A stretch of DNA of 37,152 nucleotides from JBHIDJ01 sp046760105 (GCA_046760105.1 JBHIDJ010000017.1:1-37152), one strand, 5' to 3'; shown: positions 1 through 8,541, counted from the first letter of the stretch. The notes: generated from the sequence alone by a model not told the origin. Numbers and translations: made by a program.

Positions 1-33
1 GATGCGAAGACGCTGCTCGCGGAATTAGAATAG
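1..33 (+). CDS. C-terminal end of an upstream gene (partial)
   Basis: An open frame enters from the left edge and ends at TAG 31-33, giving ten residues DAKTLLAELE before the stop. The next ATG follows 11 bases later. The piece is too short to assign a family, and it may be a chance open frame. Confidence 0.25.
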   Translation, partial: DAKTLLAELE

Positions 34-44
34 CATCCAGAAAC

Positions 45-1808
45 ATGGACAAACTGAACCGAAAACTCGCCGCCATCCTCTACGCCGATGTGGCCGGCTA
101 CAGCCGCCTGACCGGCGATGATGAAGAGGGCACCCATCACCGGCTTAGTAGTTGTCTTGACCTTATTACCGAGACGATAAAAGGCCACGATGGCAATGTA
201 GTTCATTATGCGGGTGACGCCGTGCTTGCCGATTTCTCGACGGTATCGAATGGGCTCGCTTGCGCCGTCGAAATACAGGACGGGCTACGCAAACGAAACG
301 CAGATATACCAGAAGATCGTAGAGTTGAGTTTCGCATTGGCTTGAACCTTGGCGAAGTGATTGTCGATCGCGGTGATATCTATGGCGACGGCGTCAATGT
401 CGCGGCAAGGCTTGAGAGCTTAGCTGACCCCGGTGGTATCTGTATCTCCGAGTCTGTCAGGACCGCTGTTGGTAAAAAATTGCCGCATGATTATGAATTC
501 ATGGGCGAGCAGGAAGTTAAGAACATTGCTGAACGTGTGCGGGCTTACCGGGTGTTGCTGGAGTCCGGCGCTTCACTTCGGGAAGCGAAACCAAGCGCAC
601 CGGCCCTAGAGCTTCCCGACAAACCATCGATCGCTGTCCTCCCCTTTACTAATATGAGTGGTGATCCCGAACAAGAATACTTTAGTGACGGGATTACCGA
701 GGACATCATTACCGCGCTCTCGCGTATGCCCTGGTTTTTTGTCATTGCTCGTAACTCGACCTTTGCATACAAAGGGCAAGCAGTGAACGTCAAGGATATA
801 TCGAGGGAGCTCGGCGTTCGATACGTGCTCGAAGGCAGCGTGCGCAAATCTGGACAACGTCTCCGTATAACAGCCCAATTAATCGACGCCACTACCGGCA
901 AGCATGTTTGGGCACAGCACTACGATCGAGAGCTTGCCGACGTTTTTGTTGTGCAGGATGATGTGGTTGAGAGCATCGTCGGCGCGGTCGCCCCCGAGTT
1001 TCTGTCAGCGGAAGTAAAACGAGCGCAGCACAAGGATCCTACACAACTCGATGCTTGGGATTGCGTAATGCGCGGCCGATGGCATATGTGGCGGCTCGCC
1101 CGGGAGGACATCGCCCAGGCCAGACAACTCTTTGAGCGTGGAATCGAACTGGTCCCGAGCGGCGAGTTCGGTGCCAGCGACCTTGCGGTAACGCACTTGT
1201 TCGAGGCGTACTACAATTGGACCGATTCGCGCGCGCGTTCGATGCAAGAAATGATGCGGGCAGCCAAAAAGGCGGTTGCGGCTGACGACCATGACGCCTG
1301 GGCCCATACGGCGTTGGGGTTGGCCAACCTATTCGCGCACAACTGGGACGAGGCGCTCCCGCCATTGGAGCGCGCGATAGAGCTATACCCAAGCTTTGCT
1401 CCAGCCCTGGGGATCAAATGTTTAGTGCTTTCGTGTCTCGAAGCGCCGGACGAGGCGATCGAGTGCTTCGAGAAGGCTAGGCGCTTGAGCCCACGCGACG
1501 GCCTTATCCCGCTTTGGCTCGTGGGAAGGACTTGGGCCTATTTGGTCTCTAAGCGTTATACGGAAGCGCTTGCCAGTGCCAGAGAGTTTACTCGACTCGC
1601 GCCGGATAATCCCACGGCCAGACGGCAGCTGGCGGCCTGCTATGTGCTCACAGACCAAATCGAAAAAGGCCGCCAGGCCCTGAATGATTATTTACAACTT
1701 GAACCAAACCACACAGCGGATGATATAAGGGGTCGTCTACCGGCAAGAAATCCTGAACACGTTGAGCGATTTATAGAGGCTCTTCGTCTTGCAGGACTGC
1801 CGGGATAA
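45..1808 (+). CDS. Class III adenylate/guanylate cyclase with TolB-like and TPR domains (copy 1)
   Basis: A 587-residue soluble protein expected to make cAMP (or cGMP). The N-terminal class III cyclase domain (about 8-170) keeps the metal-binding aspartates D15 (YADVAGYSRL) and D58 (HYAGDAVLADF) and the transition-state pair N118/R122 (GDGVNVAARLE), so it looks active. A linker leads to a TolB/FlgO-like domain (about 193-320; PSIAVLPFTNMS, RYVLEGSVRKSG). The rest is helical TPR-type repeats (about 350-580). No membrane segment or signal peptide is seen. This architecture is common as multi-copy families in environmental Proteobacteria. It stands directly upstream of a paralogue with a nearly identical N-terminus. 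Substrate (ATP or GTP) and the TPR ligand cannot be read from the sequence. Confidence 0.9.
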   Translation: MDKLNRKLAAILYADVAGYSRLTGDDEEGTHHRLSSCLDLITETIKGHDGNVVHYAGDAVLADFSTVSNGLACAVEIQDGLRKRNADIPEDRRVEFRIGLNLGEVIVDRGDIYGDGVNVAARLESLADPGGICISESVRTAVGKKLPHDYEFMGEQEVKNIAERVRAYRVLLESGASLREAKPSAPALELPDKPSIAVLPFTNMSGDPEQEYFSDGITEDIITALSRMPWFFVIARNSTFAYKGQAVNVKDISRELGVRYVLEGSVRKSGQRLRITAQLIDATTGKHVWAQHYDRELADVFVVQDDVVESIVGAVAPEFLSAEVKRAQHKDPTQLDAWDCVMRGRWHMWRLAREDIAQARQLFERGIELVPSGEFGASDLAVTHLFEAYYNWTDSRARSMQEMMRAAKKAVAADDHDAWAHTALGLANLFAHNWDEALPPLERAIELYPSFAPALGIKCLVLSCLEAPDEAIECFEKARRLSPRDGLIPLWLVGRTWAYLVSKRYTEALASAREFTRLAPDNPTARRQLAACYVLTDQIEKGRQALNDYLQLEPNHTADDIRGRLPARNPEHVERFIEALRLAGLPG

Positions 1809-1853
1809 AGAATTGGCCCTTTCCTACGAACTGCAACAGAAAATACTTTTTTA

Positions 1854-3614
1854 ATGGATCAACGACTACCTCGAAAACTCGCCGCAATCCTGTATGCCGA
1901 CGTTGCTGGGTATTCTCGTCTGACTGGTGACGATGAAGATGCCACTCATCGGCGCTTACGCGACTACCTAGATCTCATCTCCAAGACCATAGAAGACCAC
2001 CACGGCCAAGTGATGCACTATGCGGGTGACGCCGTATTAGCAAAGTTCGACGCCGTAGTCGATGCACTCTCGTCGGCTGTTTCTGTTCAAGAAGAACTTA
2101 AGAATCGAAATGTGGATTTGCCTGATGAACGTAAGGTTCAATTTCGAATAGGTGTGAACCTGAGGGATGTCATCGAGGACAGAGGGGACATTTACGGTGA
2201 TGGTGTCAACGTCGCGGCACGGTTGGAGAGCCTGGCCGATGAAGGTGGTATTTGTATCTCTGAGTCGGTAAGAACGGCAATCGGCAAAAAGCTGGATCTG
2301 GCCTACGAGTTTATGGGTGAACAGCAAGTCAAGAATATCGAAGAGCCAGTGCGAGCCTATAAGGTTGCGCTGAAGTCAAAGAAGAAGACGCGAGTGCCTG
2401 AGGCGGCGAAACCAACCTTGCAACTTCCGGACAAACCTTCTATCGCTGTCTTACCCTTCACCAATATGAGCGCGGATCCCGAGCAGGAGTACTTCGCCGA
2501 CGGGATGACGGAGGACATCATCGCTGCTTTGTCACAGCTCTCGGCTCTCTCTGTGATCGCGCGCAATTCGACCTTTGCTTACAAAGGCAAATCGGTGAAG
2601 GTGCAGGACATCGCGCGTGATCTTGGAGTGCGTTACATCCTTGAAGGCAGTGTTCGCAAATCTGGTCAGCGTATCCGCATCACCGCTCAGCTGATTGACG
2701 CGCTCGGTGGGCATCACCTATGGGCCGAACGTTACGACCGTGATCTTGAGGATATCTTCGAGCTCCAAGATGAAATTACGCGCAACATCGCCATCGCGCT
2801 GCAGGTGCAACTTTCTTTCGGTGAGCATGCACGGATTTGGCAGGGTGGCACCCGCAACTTTGAGGCGTGGCAATGCCAGGTGCGGGGTGTCCAGGCCTAC
2901 TACAAATTTACACGGGAAGGTCGCAGTGAGGCCGCTGAGTATTTTGAAAAGGCTGTCGCCATTGATCCGGGTTATCTTGCGGCCTGGGCGGCACTCGGCC
3001 ACACATATGCTGACTCTGCCCTTTACGGTGACACCTCCGATCCCACCGCCTCGCTACGGCGAGCCGAGGAAATCGCAGAGAAGCTTCTGAGGCAGGACAA
3101 AAACCAGGCTGACGGTCATAATCTGCTTGGCGCAATTCGATTAACGCAGCGTCGGCACGAAGAAGCAGTAGCGGCTTGCGCTAAAGCGGTTGAACTCGCT
3201 CCGAACAATCCGGATCATCAGGGTAGCCTTGCTACTAAACTGGTGTATTCGGGCCAACCCAAGCAAGGTCTCCAACACATCAACTTAGCAATCCAACTAA
3301 GTCCTCATTATCCAAATTGGGTTACCGAGATCATCGTTCTTGCTCATTACTTGCAGGGTGATTTCGACATGGCGCGCGAGGCAGCAGAGGATGCCGTTGC
3401 GCGCTTTCCTGATTTTCCCCTCGCTTACATCAACCTAGCAGCTGTCTACAGCGTCCTCGGTCTCGATAGCCAGGCACGCGAGGTTGCGGACAAATTTTTG
3501 CAGATGCAACCTGCCTTCTCGCTGAGTGAGTATGCGAAGTCACAGGTATTTCAGGATCCCAAGGACACAGAAACGTGGGTTGGGCACCTCCGGAAAGCCG
3601 GATTGCCGGAGTAG
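1854..3614 (+). CDS. Class III adenylate/guanylate cyclase with TolB-like and TPR domains (copy 2)
   Basis: A 586-residue paralogue of the preceding gene, starting 45 bases after its stop. The cyclase domain retains D16, D59, N119 and R123, and the TolB-like domain (about 194-320) is close to copy 1. The TPR half (about 330-580) is clearly different: copy 2 has classical TPR units such as AAEYFEKAVAIDPGYLAAW, so the two proteins probably sense or bind different partners. An oddity is R104 in IGVNLRDVI, where copy 1 and the family normally have glycine (NLG-D/E-V); a GGG to AGG change would explain it. The effect on activity is unknown. The tandem arrangement implies duplication followed by C-terminal divergence. 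Confidence 0.9.
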   Translation: MDQRLPRKLAAILYADVAGYSRLTGDDEDATHRRLRDYLDLISKTIEDHHGQVMHYAGDAVLAKFDAVVDALSSAVSVQEELKNRNVDLPDERKVQFRIGVNLRDVIEDRGDIYGDGVNVAARLESLADEGGICISESVRTAIGKKLDLAYEFMGEQQVKNIEEPVRAYKVALKSKKKTRVPEAAKPTLQLPDKPSIAVLPFTNMSADPEQEYFADGMTEDIIAALSQLSALSVIARNSTFAYKGKSVKVQDIARDLGVRYILEGSVRKSGQRIRITAQLIDALGGHHLWAERYDRDLEDIFELQDEITRNIAIALQVQLSFGEHARIWQGGTRNFEAWQCQVRGVQAYYKFTREGRSEAAEYFEKAVAIDPGYLAAWAALGHTYADSALYGDTSDPTASLRRAEEIAEKLLRQDKNQADGHNLLGAIRLTQRRHEEAVAACAKAVELAPNNPDHQGSLATKLVYSGQPKQGLQHINLAIQLSPHYPNWVTEIIVLAHYLQGDFDMAREAAEDAVARFPDFPLAYINLAAVYSVLGLDSQAREVADKFLQMQPAFSLSEYAKSQVFQDPKDTETWVGHLRKAGLPE

Positions 3615-3619
3615 CGCTT

Positions 3620-3754
3620 ATGGAATCCGAACGTCTACCCCGAAAACTCGCCGCGATTCTGTATGCAAGTGTTAACTGCCGTCTTTGTATCGAGCCGCAG
3701 GAGTGTCGAATTGACTATTTGGCGGTGGGTAGTGACAGTTACTTGTTTGGATAA
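3620..3754 (+). pseudogene. 5' remnant of a third cyclase copy
   Basis: Five bases after copy 2 an ATG opens a 44-codon frame whose first 16 residues (MESERLPRKLAAILYA) match the start of both cyclases. The similarity stops abruptly where YADVAGYS would continue (about 3665-3670), and the remaining 28 codons resemble nothing in the cyclase family. It reads as the severed 5' end of a third tandem paralogue, or the seam left by unequal recombination between copies. It is unlikely to encode a functional protein. Confidence 0.7.
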
Positions 3755-3787
3755 CGGTCGGAGCTTGGGTTGTACGTTTCATCGCGG

Positions 3788-4312
3788 CTAACGGGCTGAA
3801 ATTGCAGATACAATCCGAAGCAGAGCAACGCCGCTTAATAAGACGAGGAACGGAGGAATAATCACAACTCCTGCGTAGAACGCCAGGTCTCTGAGCGCGG
3901 CACTTTGGCTGTGCATTGCCTCATCAATCCGGACGCGCGCTTTCGCGCAAGCCCGCAATACAGCGTGCACATCATGATCAAGGTGGGGGTGTTGACCGGT
4001 TGTCTCTGCTGTGGAGACGAAGTAGGACTCTAGCGCATTCAATGTCTTGAGTTCCCCTCGTACGTCCCCTAAGGTGCGCTGCTTATAGACCGCATAGTAC
4101 AAGTCCATCAGCTTTTGATCGTGATCGCCCGCGACGACCATCTCACCCATCACATCGCAGGCATCGATGGGTTGACCCGCCTCGATAGCTCTAGACTTCG
4201 AAAATGTCTGGGCTGCCTCCTTGGCGTCGTCATATACCAAGAACGCCGTGCTAGCGGTCCATATTAAGTAGAAGGCGAGCCACAGTCGCCATAATCGCCG
4301 ATGCCGATTCAC
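3788..4312 (-). CDS. Hypothetical membrane protein with two TM helices
   Basis: 174 residues, family not recognised. There is a hydrophobic helix near the N-terminus (about residues 9-26, LWLAFYLIWTASTAFLVY) and a second near the C-terminus (about 145-170, FYAGVVIIPPFLVLLSGVAL). Between them lies a roughly 110-residue hydrophilic loop containing two cysteines and several histidines. The topology suggests an inner-membrane protein whose central domain lies on one side of the membrane. It is convergent with the cyclase array and divergent from the following operon, so it is a single-gene unit. Confidence 0.6.
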   Translation of the reverse strand: MNRHRRLWRLWLAFYLIWTASTAFLVYDDAKEAAQTFSKSRAIEAGQPIDACDVMGEMVVAGDHDQKLMDLYYAVYKQRTLGDVRGELKTLNALESYFVSTAETTGQHPHLDHDVHAVLRACAKARVRIDEAMHSQSAALRDLAFYAGVVIIPPFLVLLSGVALLRIVSAISAR

Positions 4313-4670
4313 CTAGAATCCCCTGCCGGTTCGTGACTTTTGTTGCGAGACACGTTGACTGTTTATATTGCTGTACTCTTGGCGGTATTCTACACACTAC
4401 GGCAGATGACGTTCTGCCGTGTGCCGAATACCACAAAAGAGGATACAGATATGCGAGATCGTCAGACTGAGGGTGACTCTTTTGCGAATTTCTACCTACG
4501 CCATGTCGCCCTGGGTGAAGGTTGCAACTGTGCGGAGTCGTTAATTCGTACGCGTGATCAGAGCAAAACACGAGATGGTGTTTTCACACGCGTTGTTGCA
4601 ACGATCCGTGGACGATGGAGACGTAATCGCTCTGCTGACCGAAATCGCGCATAGGGTCGGAGAGAGCCAG
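4313..4670. other. Intergenic region upstream of the HAD gene
   Basis: This stretch separates the divergent membrane protein and HAD gene. A 67-codon plus-strand frame (ATG at 4451, end 4654) follows a purine-rich AAAGAGGA, but its product has no recognisable family and its arginine-rich end looks non-coding. The frame open upstream of the HAD start (from 4554) is likewise thought to be untranslated leader. No clear promoter or terminator is visible. Confidence 0.3.
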
Positions 4671-5384
4671 ATGCCTGCCGACGGCGTGAAAGCCATGACC
4701 TTCGACGTGTTTGGTACTGTCGTTGACTGGCGCAGCAGTGTCATCGCGGAGTTCCGTGCCTTCGGGGAGACGCATGGGCTCTCTTTGTCCTGGGAGGCCT
4801 TTGTGGACGAGTGGAAAATCGGCTACCGACCCGGTATGGATGCCGTGCGCACGGGCGCACTCCCCTGGACCAATGTGGACGGTATCTACCGAACAAAGCT
4901 AGAAAAATTGCTGGTGCAGTACGGCGTAAATGAGCTGAGCGAAGAAGAAAAGATCAACCTAAATCAGGCTTGGCACCGATGTGACCCCTGGCCCGACACC
5001 GTGGCTGGGTTGACCCGCCTTAAACAGAGATACGTGCTTTCCACGCTTTCAAACGGCGATGTCGCCTGTTTGGTCAACATGGCGAGGCACGGCGGCCTTC
5101 CCTGGGACTGCGTGCTTTGCGCGGAGATCTTCCGGCATTACAAGCCTGATCCAGAGACCTACCTTGGCGCAATTGAGTTACTGGGCGTTAAGGCCAGCGA
5201 AGTGATGATGGTGGCCGCCCACAACTATGACCTCAAGGCGGCCCGAGGCCACGGTATGCGAACTGCCTTTATACCACGACCCTTGGAGTATGGGCCCGGT
5301 CAGAGCTCGGACTTGGAGCCTGAAGAAGATTGGGATGTCGTTGTGCAAGATCTCGAAGAACTTGCGAGTATGATGGGTACTTGA
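4671..5384 (+). CDS. Haloacid dehalogenase type II-like HAD hydrolase
   Basis: A 237-residue HAD-superfamily enzyme of the (S)-2-haloacid dehalogenase class, which hydrolyses 2-halo acids (EC 3.8.1.2) or related small substrates. Motif I is TFDVFGTVVDW with nucleophile D12, motif II STLSNGD, motif III lysine in HYKPDPETY, and the C-terminal loop AAHNYDLKAARGHGMRTAF is typical of the subgroup. The ATG at 4671 is preferred because GGAGAG lies just upstream and the family starts close to motif I; the frame is open back to 4554 but that extension is unlike the family. The epimerase-like gene follows after 30 bases, so they are probably co-transcribed. Actual dehalogenation is not demonstrated; many such proteins have other substrates. 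Confidence 0.85.
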   Translation: MPADGVKAMTFDVFGTVVDWRSSVIAEFRAFGETHGLSLSWEAFVDEWKIGYRPGMDAVRTGALPWTNVDGIYRTKLEKLLVQYGVNELSEEEKINLNQAWHRCDPWPDTVAGLTRLKQRYVLSTLSNGDVACLVNMARHGGLPWDCVLCAEIFRHYKPDPETYLGAIELLGVKASEVMMVAAHNYDLKAARGHGMRTAFIPRPLEYGPGQSSDLEPEEDWDVVVQDLEELASMMGT

Positions 5385-5414
5385 TCCGGGCAATAGCTTA
5401 CAGGGGCGCTAGAC

Positions 5415-6356
5415 GTGGCGATCTTCATTACAGGGGGTTACGGACATATCGCTTCGTGGGCGGCCTTCTTGCTGGCTAAACAAGGACGCCAAGTTATCGT
5501 TTATGACAAACGCGACAACGCCCCCGATTACCTGAATGAGGTCTCAAACAACATCGAATTCATAAAAGGGGACGTTCTCGATCTCGAGGCTTTGACGGAT
5601 GCGTTCAAAACGCACGACGGTGAAATCGAAGGGGTGATCCATACAGTAGCGATCATGGGAGAACAGGTTCAGTTGAATCCGCATCACAACATGTCGGTGA
5701 ACATAATGGGCCTTGTCAACGTACTCGAGGCGTCGAGAAGTTGTAAGATAAAAAAGATCGTTTATACGAGCACGGGTGCTGTGTATGGTGCGGTGGATGG
5801 TTTGGTTCCCGAATCCAGTCCTCCGAATCCCCCCGACCTCTACGCAGCAACAAAGATTTCCGCCGAATATCTCGGGGCCCAATACGGGCGCGCGTTCGGC
5901 ATCGACTTCAGGGTCGGCCGCTTGTACTTCGTTTATGGTCCAGGGAAATATCCTTCTCGATTCATTAAACTGTACCAACTTGCCTTTGGTGCTTTGGAAG
6001 GAATAGAGGGACTGAAGGCGGATAAAGGGGCGGATCAAAGGGTGGACTTTACTTATGTCGAAGACGCCGCCCGAGGGATTGTTCTTTTGTTTGATGCAAA
6101 GAACTTAGGGAATAAGACATTTAATATCGCGATGGGTCAAGCGCATACGGTTGGCGAAGCAGCGGAACTGGCACAGAGGTACACGCACTTCCCCGTTAGG
6201 ATAGATATCGGCCCGGGCGAGCTTATGCGAAGGAGCGAGGCGCTGGATATCAGCAGGGCCGTGAGCGAGTTAGGATACCAGCCGCAGTACAGTTTAGAGG
6301 AAGGCGTAAAGCGTTATGCCGATTGGTTAAAGGCGCAAACTAACAGTGAACAGTGA
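5415..6356 (+). CDS. NAD-dependent epimerase/dehydratase (extended SDR)
   Basis: A 313-residue extended short-chain dehydrogenase/reductase. The N-terminal Rossmann motif is FITGGYGHIAS (residues 4-14), with an acidic residue after beta-2 (VYDKRD) indicating NAD(H). The catalytic pair is Y143/K147 (YAATK) and the upstream catalytic serine/threonine is in YTSTGAVYG. The family acts mainly on nucleotide sugars, but no substrate can be assigned. The start is GTG with an AGGGG Shine-Dalgarno. The reading frame ends 11 bases inside prpB, so translation of the two genes is probably coupled. It sits between a HAD enzyme and methylisocitrate lyase, which hints at small-acid rather than envelope metabolism. 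Confidence 0.85.
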   Translation: MAIFITGGYGHIASWAAFLLAKQGRQVIVYDKRDNAPDYLNEVSNNIEFIKGDVLDLEALTDAFKTHDGEIEGVIHTVAIMGEQVQLNPHHNMSVNIMGLVNVLEASRSCKIKKIVYTSTGAVYGAVDGLVPESSPPNPPDLYAATKISAEYLGAQYGRAFGIDFRVGRLYFVYGPGKYPSRFIKLYQLAFGALEGIEGLKADKGADQRVDFTYVEDAARGIVLLFDAKNLGNKTFNIAMGQAHTVGEAAELAQRYTHFPVRIDIGPGELMRRSEALDISRAVSELGYQPQYSLEEGVKRYADWLKAQTNSEQ

Positions 6357-7251
6357 CGTAACTTCACGATCCTCTGCCGGTGCACGCTTTCGTGACGCAA
6401 CTGAGATAGAACAGCCGCTACAGGTGGTCGGGACTATTAACGCGTACGCGGCATTATTAGCAGAGCGGGCCGGTTTCCGGGCAATTTACCTGTCCGGGGC
6501 AGGGTGCGCGAACGCATCCTTTGGTCTTCCCGATCTCGCCCTCACCACCCTCAACGACGTTGCCGAAGACGTGCGGCGTATCACCAACGCCACGAGCATA
6601 CCGCTTCTCGTAGACGCCGACACCGGCTGGGGTCCCGCCTTTATGATCGTGCGCACGGTGCGCGAGCTCACCCGGGCCGGTGCTGCGGGCTGTCACATCG
6701 AAGATCAGGTTCAGGCTAAGCGCTGTGGCCATCGGCCAGGGAAGATGTTGGTCTCAACCGACGAAATGGTCGATCGTATTAAGTCCGCAGTCGATGGTCG
6801 CTCCGACGACCAATTCGTGATTATGGCGCGTACCGATGCGTACGGTGTAGAGGGTTTAGATGCGGCGATCGAACGAGCGGGTCGCTACGTTGAGGCGGGG
6901 GCGGACATGGTCTTCCCAGAAGCGATGCACACGCTCGACGAGTACAAGAGGTTCGCGACTGGGATTAAAGTGCCGATACTTGCCAACCTCACCGAGTTCG
7001 GCGAAACGCCTTTATTCACGCCTGATGAGTTACGCCAAGCCGGGGTGCGTCTCGCGCTTTATCCCATATCCGCCTTTCGTGCGATGAGCGCCGCCGCTTT
7101 AAAAGTCTATGAGACACTGCGCCGCGAAGGCACGCAGGAGAAGGCATTGGACATTATGCAAACCCGTGACGAAGCCTATGAGGTGCTTGGCTATCAAGAT
7201 TACGAACGCAAAATCGATGAGCTTTTCACCAAAAAGGATAGCGAGTCATAA
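6346..7251 (+). CDS. prpB: Methylisocitrate lyase
   Basis: A 301-residue isocitrate lyase/PEP mutase-superfamily enzyme that cleaves 2-methylisocitrate to succinate and pyruvate in the methylcitrate cycle of propionate oxidation. It matches PrpB along its length: metal-site DADTGWG (D90, D92), the catalytic-loop cysteine in KRCGHRPGK (C127), ARTDAYGVEGLDAA, ANLTEFGETPLF, LYPISAFRAM and the C-terminal DIMQTRDEAYE. The GTG start overlaps the upstream gene by 11 bases. The other cycle genes (prpC, prpD or acnD/prpF) are absent from the window, so propionate use must rely on genes elsewhere, or this copy serves a neighbouring pathway. Start codon choice is the main uncertainty. Confidence 0.9.
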   Translation: MNSDVTSRSSAGARFRDATEIEQPLQVVGTINAYAALLAERAGFRAIYLSGAGCANASFGLPDLALTTLNDVAEDVRRITNATSIPLLVDADTGWGPAFMIVRTVRELTRAGAAGCHIEDQVQAKRCGHRPGKMLVSTDEMVDRIKSAVDGRSDDQFVIMARTDAYGVEGLDAAIERAGRYVEAGADMVFPEAMHTLDEYKRFATGIKVPILANLTEFGETPLFTPDELRQAGVRLALYPISAFRAMSAAALKVYETLRREGTQEKALDIMQTRDEAYEVLGYQDYERKIDELFTKKDSES

Positions 7252-7350
7252 ATGCAAAGAAAGGTACAAATTATCGGATGAGCGGCCCTTGTTGTCGGAC
7301 GGCAATTGTCTCCTTTAAATCCGGTCAGGCCATAGAAGGGATTTCGACGA

Positions 7351-7372
7351 AACACGTGAAGCGTGTTATAGA
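7351..7372 (+). promoter_or_regulatory. Inverted repeat overlapping a -10-like element before the methyltransferase
   Basis: AACACG and CGTGTT form a perfect 6-bp inverted repeat around TGAAG (7351-7367). It abuts a -10-like TATAGA at 7367-7372. It lies 27 bases upstream of the methyltransferase start, a position suited to a repressor operator. No regulator gene is adjacent, and the -35 is not clear. Confidence 0.35.
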
Positions 7373-7398
7373 CTGTTGCAACATTAGGAGGGAAGGCC

Positions 7399-8412
7399 AT
7401 GGGTGATAGCGAGCAATCTGCGGCAGCGTTGCGTCGTCTGATCATCGGTTATCGGCTCTCCCAGGCACTTTTTGTTGCCGCTAAACTTGGCATCGCCGAT
7501 TTGCTCAAGGACGGACCACGAAGCGTCGATGATCTCGCGCAGGTAACAGGCTCACATGCACCGTCGCTTTACCGCGTGCTGCGCCTCCTTGCCGGTGAAG
7601 GAGTTTTTGCCGAGCAGGATGAAAGACGCTTCAGGTTGACACCTCTTGCGATGCACTTGCAGGGCGACTCTCCTCGCTCGCTTCGCGCCAGAGCCGTCTT
7701 CGATGGCGCGCAGTCGAACTGGGGAGCGTGGGGTAACCTTCTGCACAGCGTAAACACAGGCGAGGCCGCATTTGATCACACCTTTGGCATGGGGCTCTTC
7801 GACCACTTAAAGCAAAACGCCGCGGCTGCTGCCAGCTTCGACGAGCTTATGGCCACGCAGACGATGCCCTGGGCGCACGCTCTAGTGGATGCCTACGACT
7901 TTTCCGAAATCCAAACGCTGGTGGATGTAGGCGGCGGATACGGTGCCCTTCTTGCTGCGATTCTGGCAGCACACCCGTCGATGCGGGGCATTCTCTATGA
8001 TTTGTCACATGTCATTGCGGGCGCGCGGCCAAACCTTGAGGCTGCTGGCGTCGTTGAGCGCTGCGACACTATTGTGGGCAATTTCTTTGAAACAATACCA
8101 GCGGGCGGTCAGGGTTACATTCTCAAGCACGTTCTGCACGACTGGGATGACGATCACTGTGACGCGATCCTTAGGAATTGTCGCCGTGCGATGCCGGAAG
8201 ACGGGCGGCTCCTGGTGGTCGAGATACTGATTCCGCCGGGCAACGAGCCAGACTATGGCAAATTCCTGGACGTCAATATGTTGGTGATTACTAGGGGGCG
8301 TGAACGAACCAAGGAGGAATACCGGGAGCTGTTTGAATCAACGGGCTTCACGTTGTCGCGAGTCGTCTCGACACAGTCCGAGCTCAGTCTTATCGAAGGT
8401 TTACCTGTTTAA
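7399..8412 (+). CDS. SAM-dependent O-methyltransferase (Methyltransf_2 family)
   Basis: A 337-residue class I methyltransferase of the acetylserotonin/hydroxyneurosporene O-methyltransferase type, transferring a methyl group from SAM to a hydroxyl of a small molecule. Residues about 10-90 are the dimerisation winged helix (QALFVAAKLGIADLL to RFRLTPLA). The SAM site is VDVGGGYG at 175-182 followed by the acidic LYDL. The catalytic-base histidine is H247 in KHVLHDWDDD. A strong AGGAGGGA Shine-Dalgarno (7386-7393) fixes the start. It leads the methyltransferase/GFA array and has its own promoter-like region upstream. The natural substrate is unknown. Confidence 0.88.
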   Translation: MGDSEQSAAALRRLIIGYRLSQALFVAAKLGIADLLKDGPRSVDDLAQVTGSHAPSLYRVLRLLAGEGVFAEQDERRFRLTPLAMHLQGDSPRSLRARAVFDGAQSNWGAWGNLLHSVNTGEAAFDHTFGMGLFDHLKQNAAAAASFDELMATQTMPWAHALVDAYDFSEIQTLVDVGGGYGALLAAILAAHPSMRGILYDLSHVIAGARPNLEAAGVVERCDTIVGNFFETIPAGGQGYILKHVLHDWDDDHCDAILRNCRRAMPEDGRLLVVEILIPPGNEPDYGKFLDVNMLVITRGRERTKEEYRELFESTGFTLSRVVSTQSELSLIEGLPV

Positions 8413-8541
8413 CGGGTGACTTCTCAGCACAAGCCCGAGCTATCGGTTTTGGAGCCAAGCGCAGACGGCGCCTTACCATCAACTCATCAGAACACTTTGG
8501 CTGAAGCGTGGCATTAGGCACTCTTCCATCGGAGATTGAAC

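Noticed and set aside
2695..3090. 131-codon plus-strand frame inside cyclase copy 2
   Set aside because: It lies fully within the TPR coding region in another frame and has non-coding composition.
4451..4654. 67-codon frame upstream of the HAD gene
   Set aside because: A weak purine-rich upstream sequence is present, but the product has no recognisable family and an arginine-rich end; kept only as a remark in the intergenic entry.
4554..4670. N-terminal extension of the HAD enzyme
   Set aside because: The family starts near motif I and the Shine-Dalgarno supports ATG 4671; the 39 extra residues have no equivalent.
7363..7372. TGTTATA half-site before the methyltransferase as a Zur box
   Set aside because: Only one half matches; the second half needed for a Zur palindrome is missing.
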